A stretch of DNA of 64,000 bases from Gonatopus flavifemur. Its lineage: Eukaryota > Arthropoda > Insecta > Hymenoptera > Dryinidae. The notes under the pieces are model-generated. The model was not told the origin of the DNA. It searched no databases and saw nothing but the letters and a program-made list of their open reading frames with translations. The position numbers and the translations under genes were made by a program. The stretch spans positions 20,786,501 to 20,850,500 of the forward strand of contig JAFFJZ010000009.1 of the NCBI GenBank assembly GCA_018340375.1, in the 5' to 3' direction. Of this stretch, positions 1 through 11,847 are shown piece after piece. Within the stretch, counting starts at the first letter, position 1. Every line of letters begins with the position of its first letter.

Positions 1-128
1 TCCGAGGAAGTAACACCTCTGGAATTGTGTAACTTCCCATTTTGTAATTCGATTTAGATTTAAATTATATTTGTTGAGTTGACTTATTCTCTCTTCATTG
101 CATGAATCGACCCAGAGCGAGACAGAAC

Positions 129-775
129 TCATTTTCCATTCTCTAGTCTCGTCTCATACAGTCCGCTAACTATACCAGGCTCCTTTTCTTTACAATACAA
201 TTTAATATTCGAATTTTCTTTACATTTTCCCATGTCAACATGGCGAAGGCCGTTAACAGCTTGTTTTTGACCGTAAGCGAAGATTCTTCTATTTGACGTT
301 TTACGCGAATCACAAACAATATTACTATTTTCACAAAATCTCCACGTAGCTTCATCAATAATATTACATGCCGCACCCGAATCAATCAAAAAATTTGTAC
401 TCATTCCACCAATCGAGCATTTAACAACTCTCTCGCCGAGCACGTTGACATATCCGTGTTGAATTAAACCAAAAGCGTAGTCACCCGATTTCCTTGGTTG
501 TTCGTTCACTTCACTGACTCGCGCTTCGTATTTGTTGTGTGGCTGCTTATTTGTTTTGCACACTTTCGCGAAATGGTTATATCGCTTACACAAGTCACAT
601 TGTTTTCCTTTGCTGTGCATTTCGGGTCGTTATATACGTGTCTTTCATTTCCACATCGAAAATATGTCATTTTCTTCTCTGTCCGTTGGTATTGATTTTT
701 CTTGATCGTTAACGGTGTAGTCTTCTTTACCGACAGTTTTGTGACTGTTGCGGGTTCCATTTTTTGCATTTGCAA
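129..775 (-). pseudogene. Ty3/gypsy-type gag-protease fragment (zinc knuckles and retropepsin start)
   Basis: Two overlapping minus-strand frames (775-506 and 620-129) together hold a familiar gag/protease junction. The first frame has a knuckle-like stretch ending HVYNDPKC in which the expected first Cys is replaced (YFRCGNERH). The second frame has a complete CCHC-like knuckle, CDLCKRYNHFAKVCK, followed by a retropepsin active-site segment FLIDSGAACNIID. The frame changes between the two knuckles, so the gene is frameshifted, and no reverse transcriptase follows in the window because the pol side would lie left of position 1. This arrangement is typical of the insect elements often annotated as 'K02A2.6-like'. 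That the piece is a dead gypsy fragment is a strong inference; the exact lineage is not determined. Confidence 0.72.
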
Positions 776-2024
776 AGACGCTGATTCTAGAGCAGGGTTG
801 CCAGGTCTGAAGATTTTTCTTCAGATCTGAAGAAAAAAAGTTTTTCCAAGGATAATCTGGAGAGACGAAGAAATATTGAGTGAATCTGAAGATTTTTTGT
901 TGTTCTTTCAGCAATCTTGAAAAACTGAAATCCTTGATGTTCTTTTGGTTAAGAAGGTTGCTTTCAGATAGATTCTCCTAAAAACTCGCTGATCTAAACA
1001 TTTCGAAACTACAGAAATCTTCTATAGGATTGCCAGATCAGAATTTTTCCTCATAGTTCTACCAATCAAATCCTCCACTTGATGAGAATGACCAATGAGA
1101 TACGCTTGGAAATCATCAACCTGGCATGGCGAATATGCCATACCATAGTTTGTGAAGCTGGGATAAGTATGCGTATCACACGAGATTATACACGTTAGTG
1201 ATTGGTGGGAGCCGCCATTTGGAATAGGGAAAGAAGAATATATAGCTTCTTATGAGCACATATACTTCCGTTACTTTAACTCAGCCCTATCCGACTCCCT
1301 GTCTAAACTATAGCAAAGTCGGTTTTGTTGATGTCGCCACCAAACTCTAAATCCCTAGACTCGCTAGACGGCGCTGATCATGTTGGTGGGTGGTGAAAAA
1401 TATAAAACTAGTAACGTTCATAACCTAAAAATCTATCATAACCTAAAATCCTAAAACAGAGTTGGATTATCTTTATGTATTGCTCAATCGAGCAATGAAG
1501 TCAATTACCAACTAATAGAGTTGGATATAATTTTAAAAAGTTGAATGTAATTTTCCATTAATCCTAATGGTCTCAAAAAATTGATTGAACTTGGATATAA
1601 TTTTATTAACCTCAATAGACTGATTGATAATCTGGAATAGTTTTTATAACTGAATCATGAATGTCAATGCATTATGAATTATAACTAAATCATTGAATTT
1701 GAATGTTATTCCATCTCACTAAATGAATGATTTTAACTGAATCGTACTTAAATTTTTCTGTAATTATGGGAATAGCAAACTTGAAAGTGCTTTTCTTTCT
1801 CTGAATATATAATAAATCAATAATAAATGCACTTTCTTGGAGCATAAAAAATTTATTGCATATTGTTATATGTTCTCATTATCACAAGTTTGAATGTGTC
1901 AATTGAATAAATCAGTACATTAGCAAGTATATAAAATGTTATTTTGAATATACAGTTATATATTATTACTCATATATTGTTATTTAAATATACAGTGTAT
2001 ATGTTATTTTTCAGGTTCATATCA
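776..2024. other. AT-rich stretch without a recognisable gene
   Basis: No supported coding region. Two short related sequences occur near 793 (GGGTTGCCAGGTCTGAAGAT) and 1025 (GGATTGCCAGATCAGAA), suggesting a diverged local repeat. From about 1440 to 2020 the sequence is low-complexity AT-rich. An AT dinucleotide run at 2029-2040 forms part of the left target duplication of the LINE that follows. Confidence 0.5.
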
Positions 2025-2419
2025 CAACATATATATATATATTTATTGAGATCTTCAGCTTTTCAGCTCAGAAGAGGACTTGGTTTACATGAAAAGCCTT
2101 ACCTCACTCATAACCCATACAACTTATTCTAAATCACAACTCCGTACGCTTAGCTTACATGAACTCTCAACCTCGTTAATACCAAATAATACGGAACAAT
2201 ATCATTCATAGTTAGTAAGTTTAATTTCAGTCTTTTAGCTTATCACTCTTATACATACTATCTTGAATTTCTTATCACTAATACAGTTCATAATAACTCC
2301 GTTCCTTCCCTCTTTTGTCTACTTTATTCTTTGAGTCATCCTGCTGATATCAATATCTAAAATTATATCACACTTGCTTCTTTGACAAATACTTAGCTTA
2401 TATATCCAATCCCGTAACC

Positions 2420-3064
2420 TCACTTTGAAACTTTGTCCAGTTTATTTTCTTCCCTTTCCCTCTCAGCTTTCTCGTTTCTCCTCCAAAAATTGGTCAGAAC
2501 CTCAATTTTATCTTGATTCAAAATATCATCTGTCAATCTATCCATTCTTTCTTTGTCATTTCTTCCTAAAATCTCGAATATACTGACCACCTCCTTACAC
2601 TTCAAATAGTGTTCTAACACATCTGATTCATTCTCACAAAATTCACATTCCCTGTCTTTTCCATTCATCCAATATCTATTTCCTGTCTCAAAATTACCAC
2701 ACCTCAATTTGCATAATGCCCTAATTTCTTGTCCATTCATGTTTAGATTTCTATTTGTACATAAATACCTAGGTCCCGTTATACATTTAATATTCTTATA
2801 CCTCGGATTATATTTCGCCGCGCTAATCTTACTATCCTCTGCTCGCGTCCTCAATTCCATTCCTCTCTGTTTTATATCCTTTTCCATTCCTCTATTCTGA
2901 TTTTTCCTCCTATCCACTTCTAATAAACGCAATCCATTCCTGTTGTAAAATTTTTCCCTTTCCTCACTGTATTTATCATTTATTCCCCCCTTCTCCTTTT
3001 CCTCCCAACAAATCCTAATTAATCTATCAATACCAACTTCGTTCATTCTCATTCCATATCTCAT
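2420..3064 (-). pseudogene. LINE ORF2 C-terminal region with Cys-rich zinc-like motif
   Basis: A 214-codon open stretch rich in Lys, Glu and Arg. Near residues 135-155 it carries CEFCENESDVLEHYLKCKEV, a C-x2-C...H-x4-C pattern usual for the C-terminal nucleic-acid-binding region of non-LTR ORF2 proteins. It lies downstream, in the transcriptional sense, of the YADD-containing reverse transcriptase block at 3443-3664, but about 380 bp of sequence between them has lost a single open frame, so this is a decayed part of ORF2 rather than a gene of its own. The stretch 2040-2419 would be 3' untranslated sequence. Confidence 0.65.
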
Positions 3065-3442
3065 CGCTCTGATACCTCACATAACCCTCAATTTCTCCAC
3101 ATTCAATTACTTTGATATGACATACTTAGGAGTACATAATTACAATTTGAATAACCCCCTTAGATAACTCATCAATATTTCCTCTAATTCTTTCCTTTCC
3201 TCCCATCCCCAAATTTCAACACCGTATTCCATTGTACTCCTTACCAAGTATCCAAATAATTTCCATCTCATTCTAAAATCATTCTTGCATACTCACTCCC
3301 CTAAACCCCAGGTTTTATTGGCCGCAATCCTCCCTTTTTCCTTAAGCTCCTTAATATGCTCCTCATAATCTCCTTTATCATTGAATGTGAATCCCAGATA
3401 CTCACAACTTCTCACCTCTTGTATTCCTCTCTTACCCCACAT

Positions 3443-4340
3443 TCATTTCATCGCCACCTCCCTTTTCTTCTCATTGAATATCCTTACCTTTGTTTCATCT
3501 ATATTCAATACCATATCCTCATCTTCAATATATTTCCTCAAACTATCCATCATATCTATCAACGCCTCCCGATTCTTAGCTATAATCACCATATCGTCCG
3601 CATACGCAAGGGACCAGCACCTCATGTTTCCAATATTTACTCCTCCTATACCCCTTTCAGCCAATTTTTCTATCCAGATCTGCTATGTAAAGGTTGAACA
3701 AAACAGGACTCAGACAACACCCCTGCCTTACTCCTCTTGTTGCCCAGAATCCTTGCGAGTAGCCTAGTTCCGTTCTCACCCCTACCATAGTTTTCTCGTA
3801 CAACCACCTCAGTCTCGTAACCGAATATTCGTTCATTCCCTTACATTGCAAAGTCTTCCATAGTTTGCTTCTGTTCACCGTATCAAACGCAGCTTGTAGA
3901 TCCACAAATAGAGCATATATTTCCTCCTTTCCTCTATTTCTTTGAGCCACGTGATTCGGCACGAAAATGTTATCCATTGTTGATCTACCTTTTCGAAAAC
4001 TCGATTGACTTTCTGGTAAAATCTTCCTGTTTTCTATTTCCATTTCTAATCTACTTCTAATGACATCTGCATATACTTCATACGCACTACACAGTAAAGC
4101 AATTCCTCTGTAGTTTTTCGTTTCTTCTTTATTTCCTTTTTTATATAAAGGTACCAAAATACTCTCCTTCCATTCTTCAGGCATTACTCCTTCTTGCCAC
4201 ACCTTCTTCATAATGTCAACCAGCCTTCTTTCGACATTTCTACCTCCATATAACCACGCTTCTCCTGGGATCCCATCACTCCCTGCTGCCTTATTCCTTT
4301 TTATCCTGCTTATCGCAACTTTGATCTCTGCCTCCTTCAT
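3443..4340 (-). pseudogene. LINE ORF2 reverse transcriptase domain
   Basis: The larger frame (4340-3657) has the fingers/palm signatures of a non-LTR reverse transcriptase: KAAGSDGIPGE, a YRGIALL block, LFVDLQAAFDTV (first catalytic Asp) and GVRQGCCLSPVLFNLYI. The catalytic pair follows in another frame (3664-3443) as LAYADDMVIIAKN. The switch of frame around 3657-3664 is a frameshift just before the YADD box, so the copy cannot make a working enzyme. The plus-strand open frames overlapping this block are shadows. Confidence 0.85.
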
Positions 4341-4382
4341 ATCCCATTCTTCCTCAAGATTTACTGCATTTTCTTCATGCCC

Positions 4383-4911
4383 CTAGCCTTTGTGTAAACT
4401 TTCCTCTCCCATTTTAAGTCCGTCCAGCAGATTTCTAAAGTGTTCCTCCCATACTTCCAATTCGATGTTGTTTTTCATTTTCACACTTCTTCGTTTCCTT
4501 CTGTTCAGGTACTTCCATATATCCGCCTCTTTTTTCAAATTCCTCCATATTTTCTCTTCTTGTTCCTCCTTCTTTTTCTCCTTTTCTATAAAATAATTCA
4601 TCATTTTCTTCCTCTCCTCTAAATAAGATTCTCTTGTTATTAATCCCTTCCTCCAACTACGTAACCTCCTCCTCACTCTCCTTTTCATCGTAGTAAATGA
4701 TTTGTCCCACCAGCATTTTTGCCCTATTCTCCTCTCAAACACTTTCTTCGTTTCTATAGTCATAGCTTCCATCACAATACTTTTCAATTCACTCCATTTC
4801 TGTCCTATCGTTTGTTCTTCAATAAGTTCTTCCTCATCTGTCTTATCCTTATATTTTTTTATGGTCTCATCGTTCCATATTATTTTCCTGATAAATTTTT
4901 CTCGCTGTATA
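4383..4911 (-). pseudogene. LINE ORF2 linker between endonuclease and reverse transcriptase
   Basis: Lys/Glu-rich segment (4787-4383 is open, and the same sense continues to 4911) typical of the region between endonuclease and RT. It contains CWWDKSFTTMKRRVRRRL, a basic stretch often seen there. Its upstream end abuts position 4912, the left copy of the RTE element's 8-bp target duplication. The frame continues into 8296 on the other side of that element, which places this block directly after the endonuclease. Confidence 0.7.
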
Positions 4912-5198
4912 CTTTCCTCCCTCCCCGTGGATGATCCCTGGGTCTTTCAAGGGGATATTCATGATACCTGTCCTTGATATCCTGTTTATCCATCCCTGGT
5001 AGTATCTGCTTCCTTTACGTGGTGGGGAGGATGAGTATCTCAGAGTTGGATCTTTTGTTTTAGTGGAATGAACTACTCAAGAGAAAGAATACAAACCGAG
5101 AGAAACGAAATCATCCTAATGCCAGAAACATCGGCAAAAACGGAAAGGAAGCAAGGGGAAACTACCTTCCTTGACATGTTTTAATACTTCCCGAGGAA

Positions 5199-6281
5199 AT
5201 GAAACCTTCCCCTAACCTGGAATATTATGTAACAAGAACAAACGAACAAATTAATGAATACATGATGGCGCTCTCTCGGGTAAAATATTCCGGAGGTGAA
5301 CTAGTCTCCCGTTTGGATCTCCGGGTGGAGGCTGCTCGAGGAAGCTTCATCAGCAGAGAACAAAAACCGAAGAATAGGATAGGGAAAAGAAACAACATTC
5401 TTCGAGTCGGAGCGTGGAATGTTAGATCACTGAGGCAAGCGGGAAAATTAGAAAATTTGAAATTAGAAATCAATAGGTTGAATATTGACGTAATGGGGAT
5501 TAGCGGAATGAGATGGCCACAAGAGGGCGATTTCTGTAGTGGGGATTATAGAATAATTCATACAGGATCAAAGAACGGTCAAGCAGGTGTAGGAATTGTA
5601 ATGCATCAAAGAGTAGGAAATAGAATAGTGAATCATTTGCAACATAATGGACGTGTGATGATGGTTAGAATCAGAACAAAACCGGTGGACACAGTCATAG
5701 TCCAAGTATACACGCCCACATCTGCATATTCGGAGGAAGATATTGAGAAAACGTACGAAGAAATACAAAAAGTGATAGAATATGTGAAGGTAGAAGAGAA
5801 TTTGATAGTGATGGGGGATTGGAATGCGGTAGTAGGACAAGGAGAAGAGGACAACATGATAGGAGATTCCGCGTTAGGGAGGAGGAACGATAGAGGACAA
5901 CGTTCAGTCGAATTTTGTGAGAATCATAAGATGGTTATCACAAACACTTAATTTGAAAATCATCCAAGAAGAATCTACACTTGAAAAATGCCAGGAGATA
6001 CAGCAAGATACCAAATCGATTACATATTAGTGGAACAACGATTTAGAAACCAAGTGAAAAACCGTAAAACTTATCCCAGTGCAGATATAGATAGTGATCA
6101 TGATATGTTGATGATGAAATGTTCTCTAAAATTCAAATCTCTGAAGAAGAAGAGGAAAATGCAGGAAAGATGGAATTTGAAGAACCTCGAACAAGAACAA
6201 ACACATGAGGCATTCAAGAAAATGTTGGATGGAAAATTGGGAGATCAAGAAGAGAAAGACTTGGGAATAGAGAGGAGATGA
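5199..6281 (+). pseudogene. RTE-type endonuclease (EEP family) region, with stops
   Basis: The open frame 5199-5951 starts near MKPSPNLEYY and holds the endonuclease/exonuclease/phosphatase signatures RVGAWNVRSL near residue 69, AGVGIVMH and LIVMGDWNAVVG. The frame then meets a TAA at 5949 and a TGA about 36 bp later, and resumes as 5988-6281 with YQIDYILVEQRF and DSDHDMLMM, the catalytic SDH box. A further stop at 6279-6281 separates it from the RT frame. The Asn, Asp and His positions expected for catalysis are present, so the loss is through nonsense changes rather than active-site decay. Confidence 0.8.
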
Positions 6282-6287
6282 ACAAAG

Positions 6288-8257
6288 ATGACGGGGAATA
6301 TGAGAGAATGTGCGGTTGAGACTTTGAAGAATAATGGAGTAGAACCTAAAAACCCATGGATAACGGGAGAAATTTCAGAATTGATGAATGCAAGAAGAAA
6401 ATACAAGAATAATGATGGCCAAGAAAGCCAGCAACGATACAAATCATTGAGAAATAAAATAATAAGAGGATCAAAGAAAGCAAAAGAACAGTGCTTAGAA
6501 GAGAAATGTCAGGAAATAGAAATAAGATTGCATTTGGGGAAGATAGATGAAGCATATAGGATTATTAAAAGATTTTTCGGGCAAATGAAATCTACAAGCA
6601 ATAAGATTAGAAACTCTCTAGGACGACAATTGATAAGAACGGAAGAGGAAATAGGACAGTGGATCAATCATTCGGAAGACTTGTATAGAGGAAACGATGA
6701 TATAGCACTTTTAGAGAAGGAGGAGGATGTAGATGAGGAAGAATTGGGAGATTCGATATTGAGATCAGAATTCGACAAGGCTTTGAAAGAATTGAAAAAT
6801 AATGAAGCGCCAGGCATAGATGGCATAAGTGCGGACCTTATGAAAGCCTCCAGTGAAGGAACTCGTGACGCACTGTTTGAATTGATTAGAGATATGTACG
6901 AAGGAGGAGAAGTACCGGAAGATTTCCAAAAGAATAAAATTGTCGCTATCCCGAAAAAACAAGGGGCAGACAAATGCGAGAACTACAGAACGATCAGTTT
7001 AACTTCACATGCTTCGAAAATACTGACCAAAATTATATACAGGAGGATGGAAAATAAAATAGAGAGTAGATTGGCAGAAGATCAGTTTGGTTTTAGAAGA
7101 AATAGGGGAACGCGAGAAGCAATTATAGCACTCAGGGCAGTAATAGAGAAAAGGATAGCGCTGAAGAAATCTGTGTACATAGGTTTTGTAGATATACAAA
7201 AGGCTTCCGATAATATGGACTGGGAGAAGATGTTTGCGATCCTGAAGAAGGTGGTAATAAATTATAAAGATAGAAGAATAATATACGAATTATATGAGAA
7301 TCAAAGTGCAATAATAGACATAGAGGGTCAGGAAGGGGAAGCACAAATAAGAAGAGGGGTGAGACAAGGATGCTCATTATCGCCAATGATTTTCAATTTA
7401 TACATAAAAGAAGCAATGAACGAAGTGAAGGAGGAAACTCAATCGAAATTACAGATTCAGGGAGAAAATATAAGTATGTTGAGATTCGCGGATGACATAG
7501 CTAATCTCAACATATATTGGCCACGAGTAGTGCTGAGTTAGAAAATATTCTCAACACTATGAGAACAATATTATTGGAAAACTATTGTATCGATATGAAT
7601 AAAGACAAAACAAAATTCATGATGTGTACAGCAGCGAAAACAGCTAGAAGAACGAAAATCAAAATAGATACCGAGACAATTGAACAGGTGAAATAATTCA
7701 AATATCTAGGAAGCATAATTACAGAAAACGGCAAAAGCGAAAGAGATATAAGAGCAAGAATAGCACAAGGGAAACAGGCTTTTCACCAAAAGAAACAGTT
7801 ATTATGCTCAAAAAATATAAGCTTGGAAGTAAGGGAGAAATTTTTGAAAAGTTACGTTTGGAGCACAGCATTATATGGTTGCGAAACTTGGACAATGGGA
7901 AAAACTGATCAACGAAGACTTGAAGCTCTTGAAATGTGGTGTTATAGGAGGATGCTCAGAATAAAATGGATAGACAAAGTCAAAAATGAAGAAGTACTCG
8001 AGCAAATGAATGAAGAAAGAAATCTTTTGAAACACATCGTGAAAAGGAGAAGCAATCTTGTAGGACACACATTACGGCATGAGAGTTTATTGAAAACAAT
8101 ATTGGAGGGGAAAATGAATGGTCAAACTGGTAAAGGTAGACCTAGAGCAAGATATATGAAGCATATCGTACAAGATAAGGGATGTAGTAGATATGTAGAA
8201 ATTAAACGTTTGGCGGATGATAGACAGGGGTGGAGGGTTCCATCAAACCAGTCGTAA
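6288..8257 (+). pseudogene. RTE-type reverse transcriptase and C-terminal region
   Basis: The frame 6288-7541 contains NEAPGIDGISADLMK, YRTISLTSH, FGFRRNRGTREAI, IGFVDIQKASD (first catalytic Asp, usual AFD altered to ASD), GVRQGCSLSPMIFNLYI and LRFADDIAN, the catalytic FADD box. A frameshift at about 7505-7530 follows the FADD box. The other frame then continues with a thumb-like region, a stop at about 7696 and the C-terminal segment 7823-8257 (ALYGCETWTMGKTDQRRL and GRPRARYMKH), typical of insect endonuclease-reverse transcriptase proteins. Confidence 0.85.
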
Positions 8258-8296
8258 GACTGATTACTTCATGATGATGATGATGATCCTTTCCTC

Positions 8297-8661
8297 ATCA
8301 TTAGCGTCGTTGGTCGTCAACCATAGTTCTGAAGGCAGGTGGTCTGAGTCCGTTTTGTTTCCCACGTTGATTTCCTTACCATATCTATACATTTCTCGTT
8401 CGTAATACAATAGTCAATCACAGATTAACCCCTCGCTCCTACAAACGTGGAATTCCCGATCCTACTCCACCGCTCCATTAAGAACATACCATCCCTTATT
8501 ATTAATCATATGCATTCAACCCCTTCCTCCATTGCTTTACACCTTATCTTCACTATTCCTTCTTCCTCTCCATCTTTCTTCTATAATGTCCCGACCCCCT
8601 AGTTCCCCTGTTCTGATATTGAAATCCCCCCGATTATTATTCTCACTTCATCCTTTTCTAC
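8297..8661 (-). pseudogene. LINE endonuclease, C-terminal half
   Basis: Read on the minus strand from 8661, this gives an endonuclease segment with IIIGGDFNIRTGELGG (catalytic Asp/Asn box), then SVIDYCITNE and, after a frame change, TDSDHLPSELW (catalytic SDH box), ending in DANDEE next to the right RTE target duplication. A TAA lies just before SVIDY. It completes the N-terminal half at 15416-14913, which is 6.2 kb away only because the long-TIR element interrupts the gene. These segments were too broken to appear as one open frame. Confidence 0.75.
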
Positions 8662-8669
8662 TACTCCTT

Positions 8670-9575
8670 GGGTGGGGGGCAAATCAACGAAAAGTAAAAT
8701 CCCTAGAAGTGTGAGGTTGTCTTTTTATATAGTATAAAATGGAATTAGTCACAAAATATAGATTAAATCAAACGGGAAATAAAAGAAATAGATTACTTAA
8801 AACAATAGATATAACCCCACGGTATCTCGGTATCAGGTAATTTGTAGCGAAGATGATATCACTGACTTATTAACTTTCAATCTCAATGACATTTATACAT
8901 GGTAAGTAATATTCTCTGGTAACTCTTGGTAGCAATACATGTTCTCATTATTGAATCAATGGAGTATCTTGTTCAAAATAAATATCTATTATTTTACTCC
9001 TTATATTTATCCTTCCTATAGGTTTTACAAGCCTCCTACAAGTTTTGGGATATCAAAAGTTTAAGATTTGAGTATCTGGTTGAGGAATGATCTCAGTTTG
9101 AATCATTATAAAAAATATTCCGCATAAAAGAAAAACACTGTTGAATACATTTACCGGTAGTATACTGCACTATACTGTTCAACATATTACACTGTATCAG
9201 TGAGAGCAAGGCATAGACATCCTTCAGCTACCTTATTATCCAGTACTATTCAAAATTCAATGTAAAAGAATTCATTTTTTCACGTCACACATGAAGCAGG
9301 AATACAACTTCAAAATCGTTATAATACAGTGAGCAACAGTAAGTTCATGACATAAAATTCATCTCCATCAACACTGTTGATAATAATACGCTCATAATTT
9401 GCATAATCTATCGTATTCTGATATCAAATATCATTTGAGCCACACTTTGAATGCAATTTGCTTACGTATGGCTTCACATACATCATTATCATATCAATTC
9501 ACATCGGTGTCGGTGACAAGGGTTTTTATGATTTTCAATGAAATTTCAGTTTTAGTCATATAATTTAGTCATATT
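8670..9575 (+). repeat. Left terminal inverted repeat of the 6.24-kb element
   Basis: Complementary to 14912-14000 over its whole length, with scattered substitutions. Landmarks shared with the other arm include AACCCCACGGTATCTCGG near 8815, ATACTACCGGTAAATG near 9160 and ATCGGTGTCGGTGACA near 9502. The right arm has a small extra repeat of GTTGATTTG near its outer end. The arm contains no open frame that I support. Confidence 0.85.
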
Positions 9576-9813
9576 GATTGAAATAGTGAGGAGTTCTCTC
9601 ACAACTAGGAATTAGGAATCACCGAACAAATGCATCCTAAGATTGGTGACGAAGGAGCAAATAAAAATCAAGCTCCGTGGAAACTGAAGATTTGTCGCTT
9701 TCCTCCAATTCCAGAGACCCTTGGTGAGGTTAGATCAGTAGATAGTACATTCGACATGTACGATATCCTTTCAATCGACATTCGAATGACGTTCCGTCGT
9801 ATATTCGATTATA
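9576..9813. other. Interior of the 6.24-kb element, no gene seen
   Basis: A short stretch between the left inverted repeat and the nested DD41D element. It has one 66-codon plus-strand frame (9630-9830) that runs into the nested element and matches nothing I know, so I do not call it a gene. Confidence 0.4.
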
Positions 9814-11845
9814 CAGGATGGGGCATTTAAAGTGTCGCGGGCGTTTTTTCCAAAAATAAAGTGAGATACGAGGAAATTTTTCGGACAAAAGTTGTAGGGT
9901 ACCGAGGGGGACATCCGATGATGGCCTTGGCTTTGACCTCAAATCTCATCTTCAAGGGCATTCTGAGATCAACTCTTGTTCTTTGAATAGCATCTCATAT
10001 TTTTTACTGCAGATTTGGATTCAAGGTCAAAAACCAAGAAACTTCTGTCTGAACCATTTTCCTGAAATCCGCAAAAATGGCGCTCTAATCGATATTGTTC
10101 CATTTTGAATCTGACATTCGAATAACTCGAAAACGAAGGGTCTTGCAAAAGAATGTTTCGTACAAAAGTTGTCAATACACAACACATTTCAATCGTCTAC
10201 ATTACCACCATTCAGAGCTCACGCGATGTAAACAAACGACGGGGTTCAGTAAAAACCCACGATTTTGAAAGTCAGTTTGTCAGTTACATTTGATTATTAC
10301 TTGGTTTATGACAAATTGAAAATCATGGATATCCGATACACGGTTTCTGAAAAGATCGATATGATCTACATTTACGGTGAAGTGCATAAGAACCCCAGAC
10401 AAGCATATGACTTGTATGCAGAACGATTTCCTGAAAGAACAACGCCATCCATTAGGTATTTTCAACGCATTACAAAATTATTCTCAGAAACGGGAAGTGT
10501 TACAAGGGAAAAACGACATCGAATGAGAACTGTTAGCGGAGAGAATGCGGAAGTTAATGTACTAGCTGCAGTAGCCAATAATCCACACGTGAGCTCTCGT
10601 GAAATTGAACTCCATTCGGGAATTTCTCGAAGAAGTGTTCTTCGAATACTGAAACGTCACAAATTCCATCCGTATCACATTTGTTTGCATCAAGACCTTC
10701 ACGGTGATGATTTCGAAAATCGTGCACAGTTTTGTCGATGGGGTCTAGCGCAAATGCACAATAACAACTTCATCAACATATTATTTTCTGATGAGTCGAC
10801 GTTCACCAATCATGGTCAAGTAAATCGACATAATATGCATTACTGGGCGACAGAAAATCCAAGATGGTTACGTCAAGTAGAGCATCAAAGACAATGGGCT
10901 GTGAATGTTTGGTGTGGTATTTTTCGATCTCGAGTAATTGAACCGTACTTCATTGCAGATACGCTAAATGGAGAGAAGTACAGACATTTCTTGGATCAAG
11001 TACTTCCAACATTACTTGAAGACATACCTATTCAGGAACGATTGAATATGTGGTATCAACACGATGGTTTTCCATCCCATTATGCAGTCACAGCTCGAGA
11101 AATATTGGACAGAGATTATCCTGGACGATGGATAGGACGTCGTGGACCAGTTCATTGGCCTGCCCGTTCTCCGGATCTTACTTCTCCAGATTTTTTTTTA
11201 TGGGGATACATAAAAGATACAGTTTATCAACAAGCACCGACTACACCTGAGAATATGCGTCAACGAATCATCAATGCATGCGCGAGCATCAATGAAGATA
11301 TTTTAGCACGAGTTCAGCAATCTTTTGTAAAACGTTTTGAAATGTGTATTGAAGTCGAAGGCCATCATTTTGAGCATCTACTGCAGTAAAATTATCCAAG
11401 TGATGTAGACGATTGAAATGTGTTGTGTTTTGTCTGTTATACCCCATCACCTCCGTTTCAGTTCAAGGGATCCCCCTTGGAATCAGACAACTTTTGTCCG
11501 AAACATTCTCCTCCAAGACCCTTCGTTTTCGAGTTATTCTAATGTCAGATTCAGTATGGAACAATATCGATTAGAGCGCCATCTTTGCGGATTTCAGGAA
11601 AATGGTTCAGACAAAAGTTTCTTGGTTTTTGACCTAGAATCCAAATCTGCAGTAAAAAATATGAGATGCTATTTAAAAAACAAGAGTTGACCTCAGAATG
11701 CCCTTGAAGATGAGATTTGAGGTCAAAGCCAAGGCCACCATCGGATGTCTCCTTCGATACCCTACAATTTTTGTCCGAAAAATTTTCTCGTATCTCATTT
11801 TATTTTTGGAAAAAACGCCCGCGACACTTTAAATGCCCCACCCTG
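9814..11845 (+). mobile_element. DD41D Tc1/mariner-type transposon with long inverted repeats, copy 1
   Basis: A 2032-bp element flanked by TA (9812-9813 and 11846-11847). It begins CAGGATGGGGCATTTAAAGTG and ends in the complement of CAGGGTGGGGCATTTAAAGTG. The arms are complementary for roughly 380-430 bp at each end (about 9814-10195 against 11415-11845), far longer than the ~25-30 bp of classic mariners. Between them lies one intact transposase frame. A second copy sits at 53178-55208 and is 2031 bp, the one-base difference being a deletion in its transposase. Confidence 0.9.
10325..11389 (+). CDS. DD41D transposase, apparently intact
   Basis: The frame is open from 10265, but the likely start is the Met at 10325 (MDIRYTVSEKIDMI), giving 354 residues; this Met begins the recognisable N-terminal helix-turn-helix region and the shorter length suits the family. 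A second HTH lies around HVSSREIELHSGISRRSVLR. The DDE_3-type catalytic core shows ILFSDESTFTNHG (first Asp), MWYQHDGFPSHY (second Asp) and WPARSPDLTSPDFFLWGY (third Asp). Counting residues between the last two catalytic Asp gives 41, so it belongs to the DD41D group rather than the DD34D mariners elsewhere in the window. It would cut and paste the flanking inverted repeats. No stop or frameshift is seen, and the copy may still be active. Confidence 0.88.
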   Translation: MDIRYTVSEKIDMIYIYGEVHKNPRQAYDLYAERFPERTTPSIRYFQRITKLFSETGSVTREKRHRMRTVSGENAEVNVLAAVANNPHVSSREIELHSGISRRSVLRILKRHKFHPYHICLHQDLHGDDFENRAQFCRWGLAQMHNNNFINILFSDESTFTNHGQVNRHNMHYWATENPRWLRQVEHQRQWAVNVWCGIFRSRVIEPYFIADTLNGEKYRHFLDQVLPTLLEDIPIQERLNMWYQHDGFPSHYAVTAREILDRDYPGRWIGRRGPVHWPARSPDLTSPDFFLWGYIKDTVYQQAPTTPENMRQRIINACASINEDILARVQQSFVKRFEMCIEVEGHHFEHLLQ

Positions 11846-11847
11846 TA

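Larger units (their letters stand above)
4920..8288 (+). mobile_element. RTE-type LINE inserted in the minus-strand LINE
   Basis: A 3369-bp plus-strand element flanked by CTTTCCTC at 4912-4919 and 8289-8296. It ends in a short (GAT)n tail, as RTE-type elements often do. It has an apurinic-like endonuclease of the type annotated in other animals as 'craniofacial development protein 2-like', which derives from an RTE/BovB element, followed by a reverse transcriptase and a C-terminal region. Ignoring the insert and one TSD copy puts the host LINE back in frame (DANDEE... into SIQREKF...), confirming the borders. Several internal stops and one frameshift show it is inactive. The first ~280 bp carry no clear coding sequence. 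Confidence 0.86.

Noticed and set aside
3356..3767. Overlapping plus-strand open frames of 113 and 128 codons
   Set aside because: They lie antisense to the LINE reverse transcriptase and are pyrimidine-rich because the sense strand is purine-rich; shadow frames.
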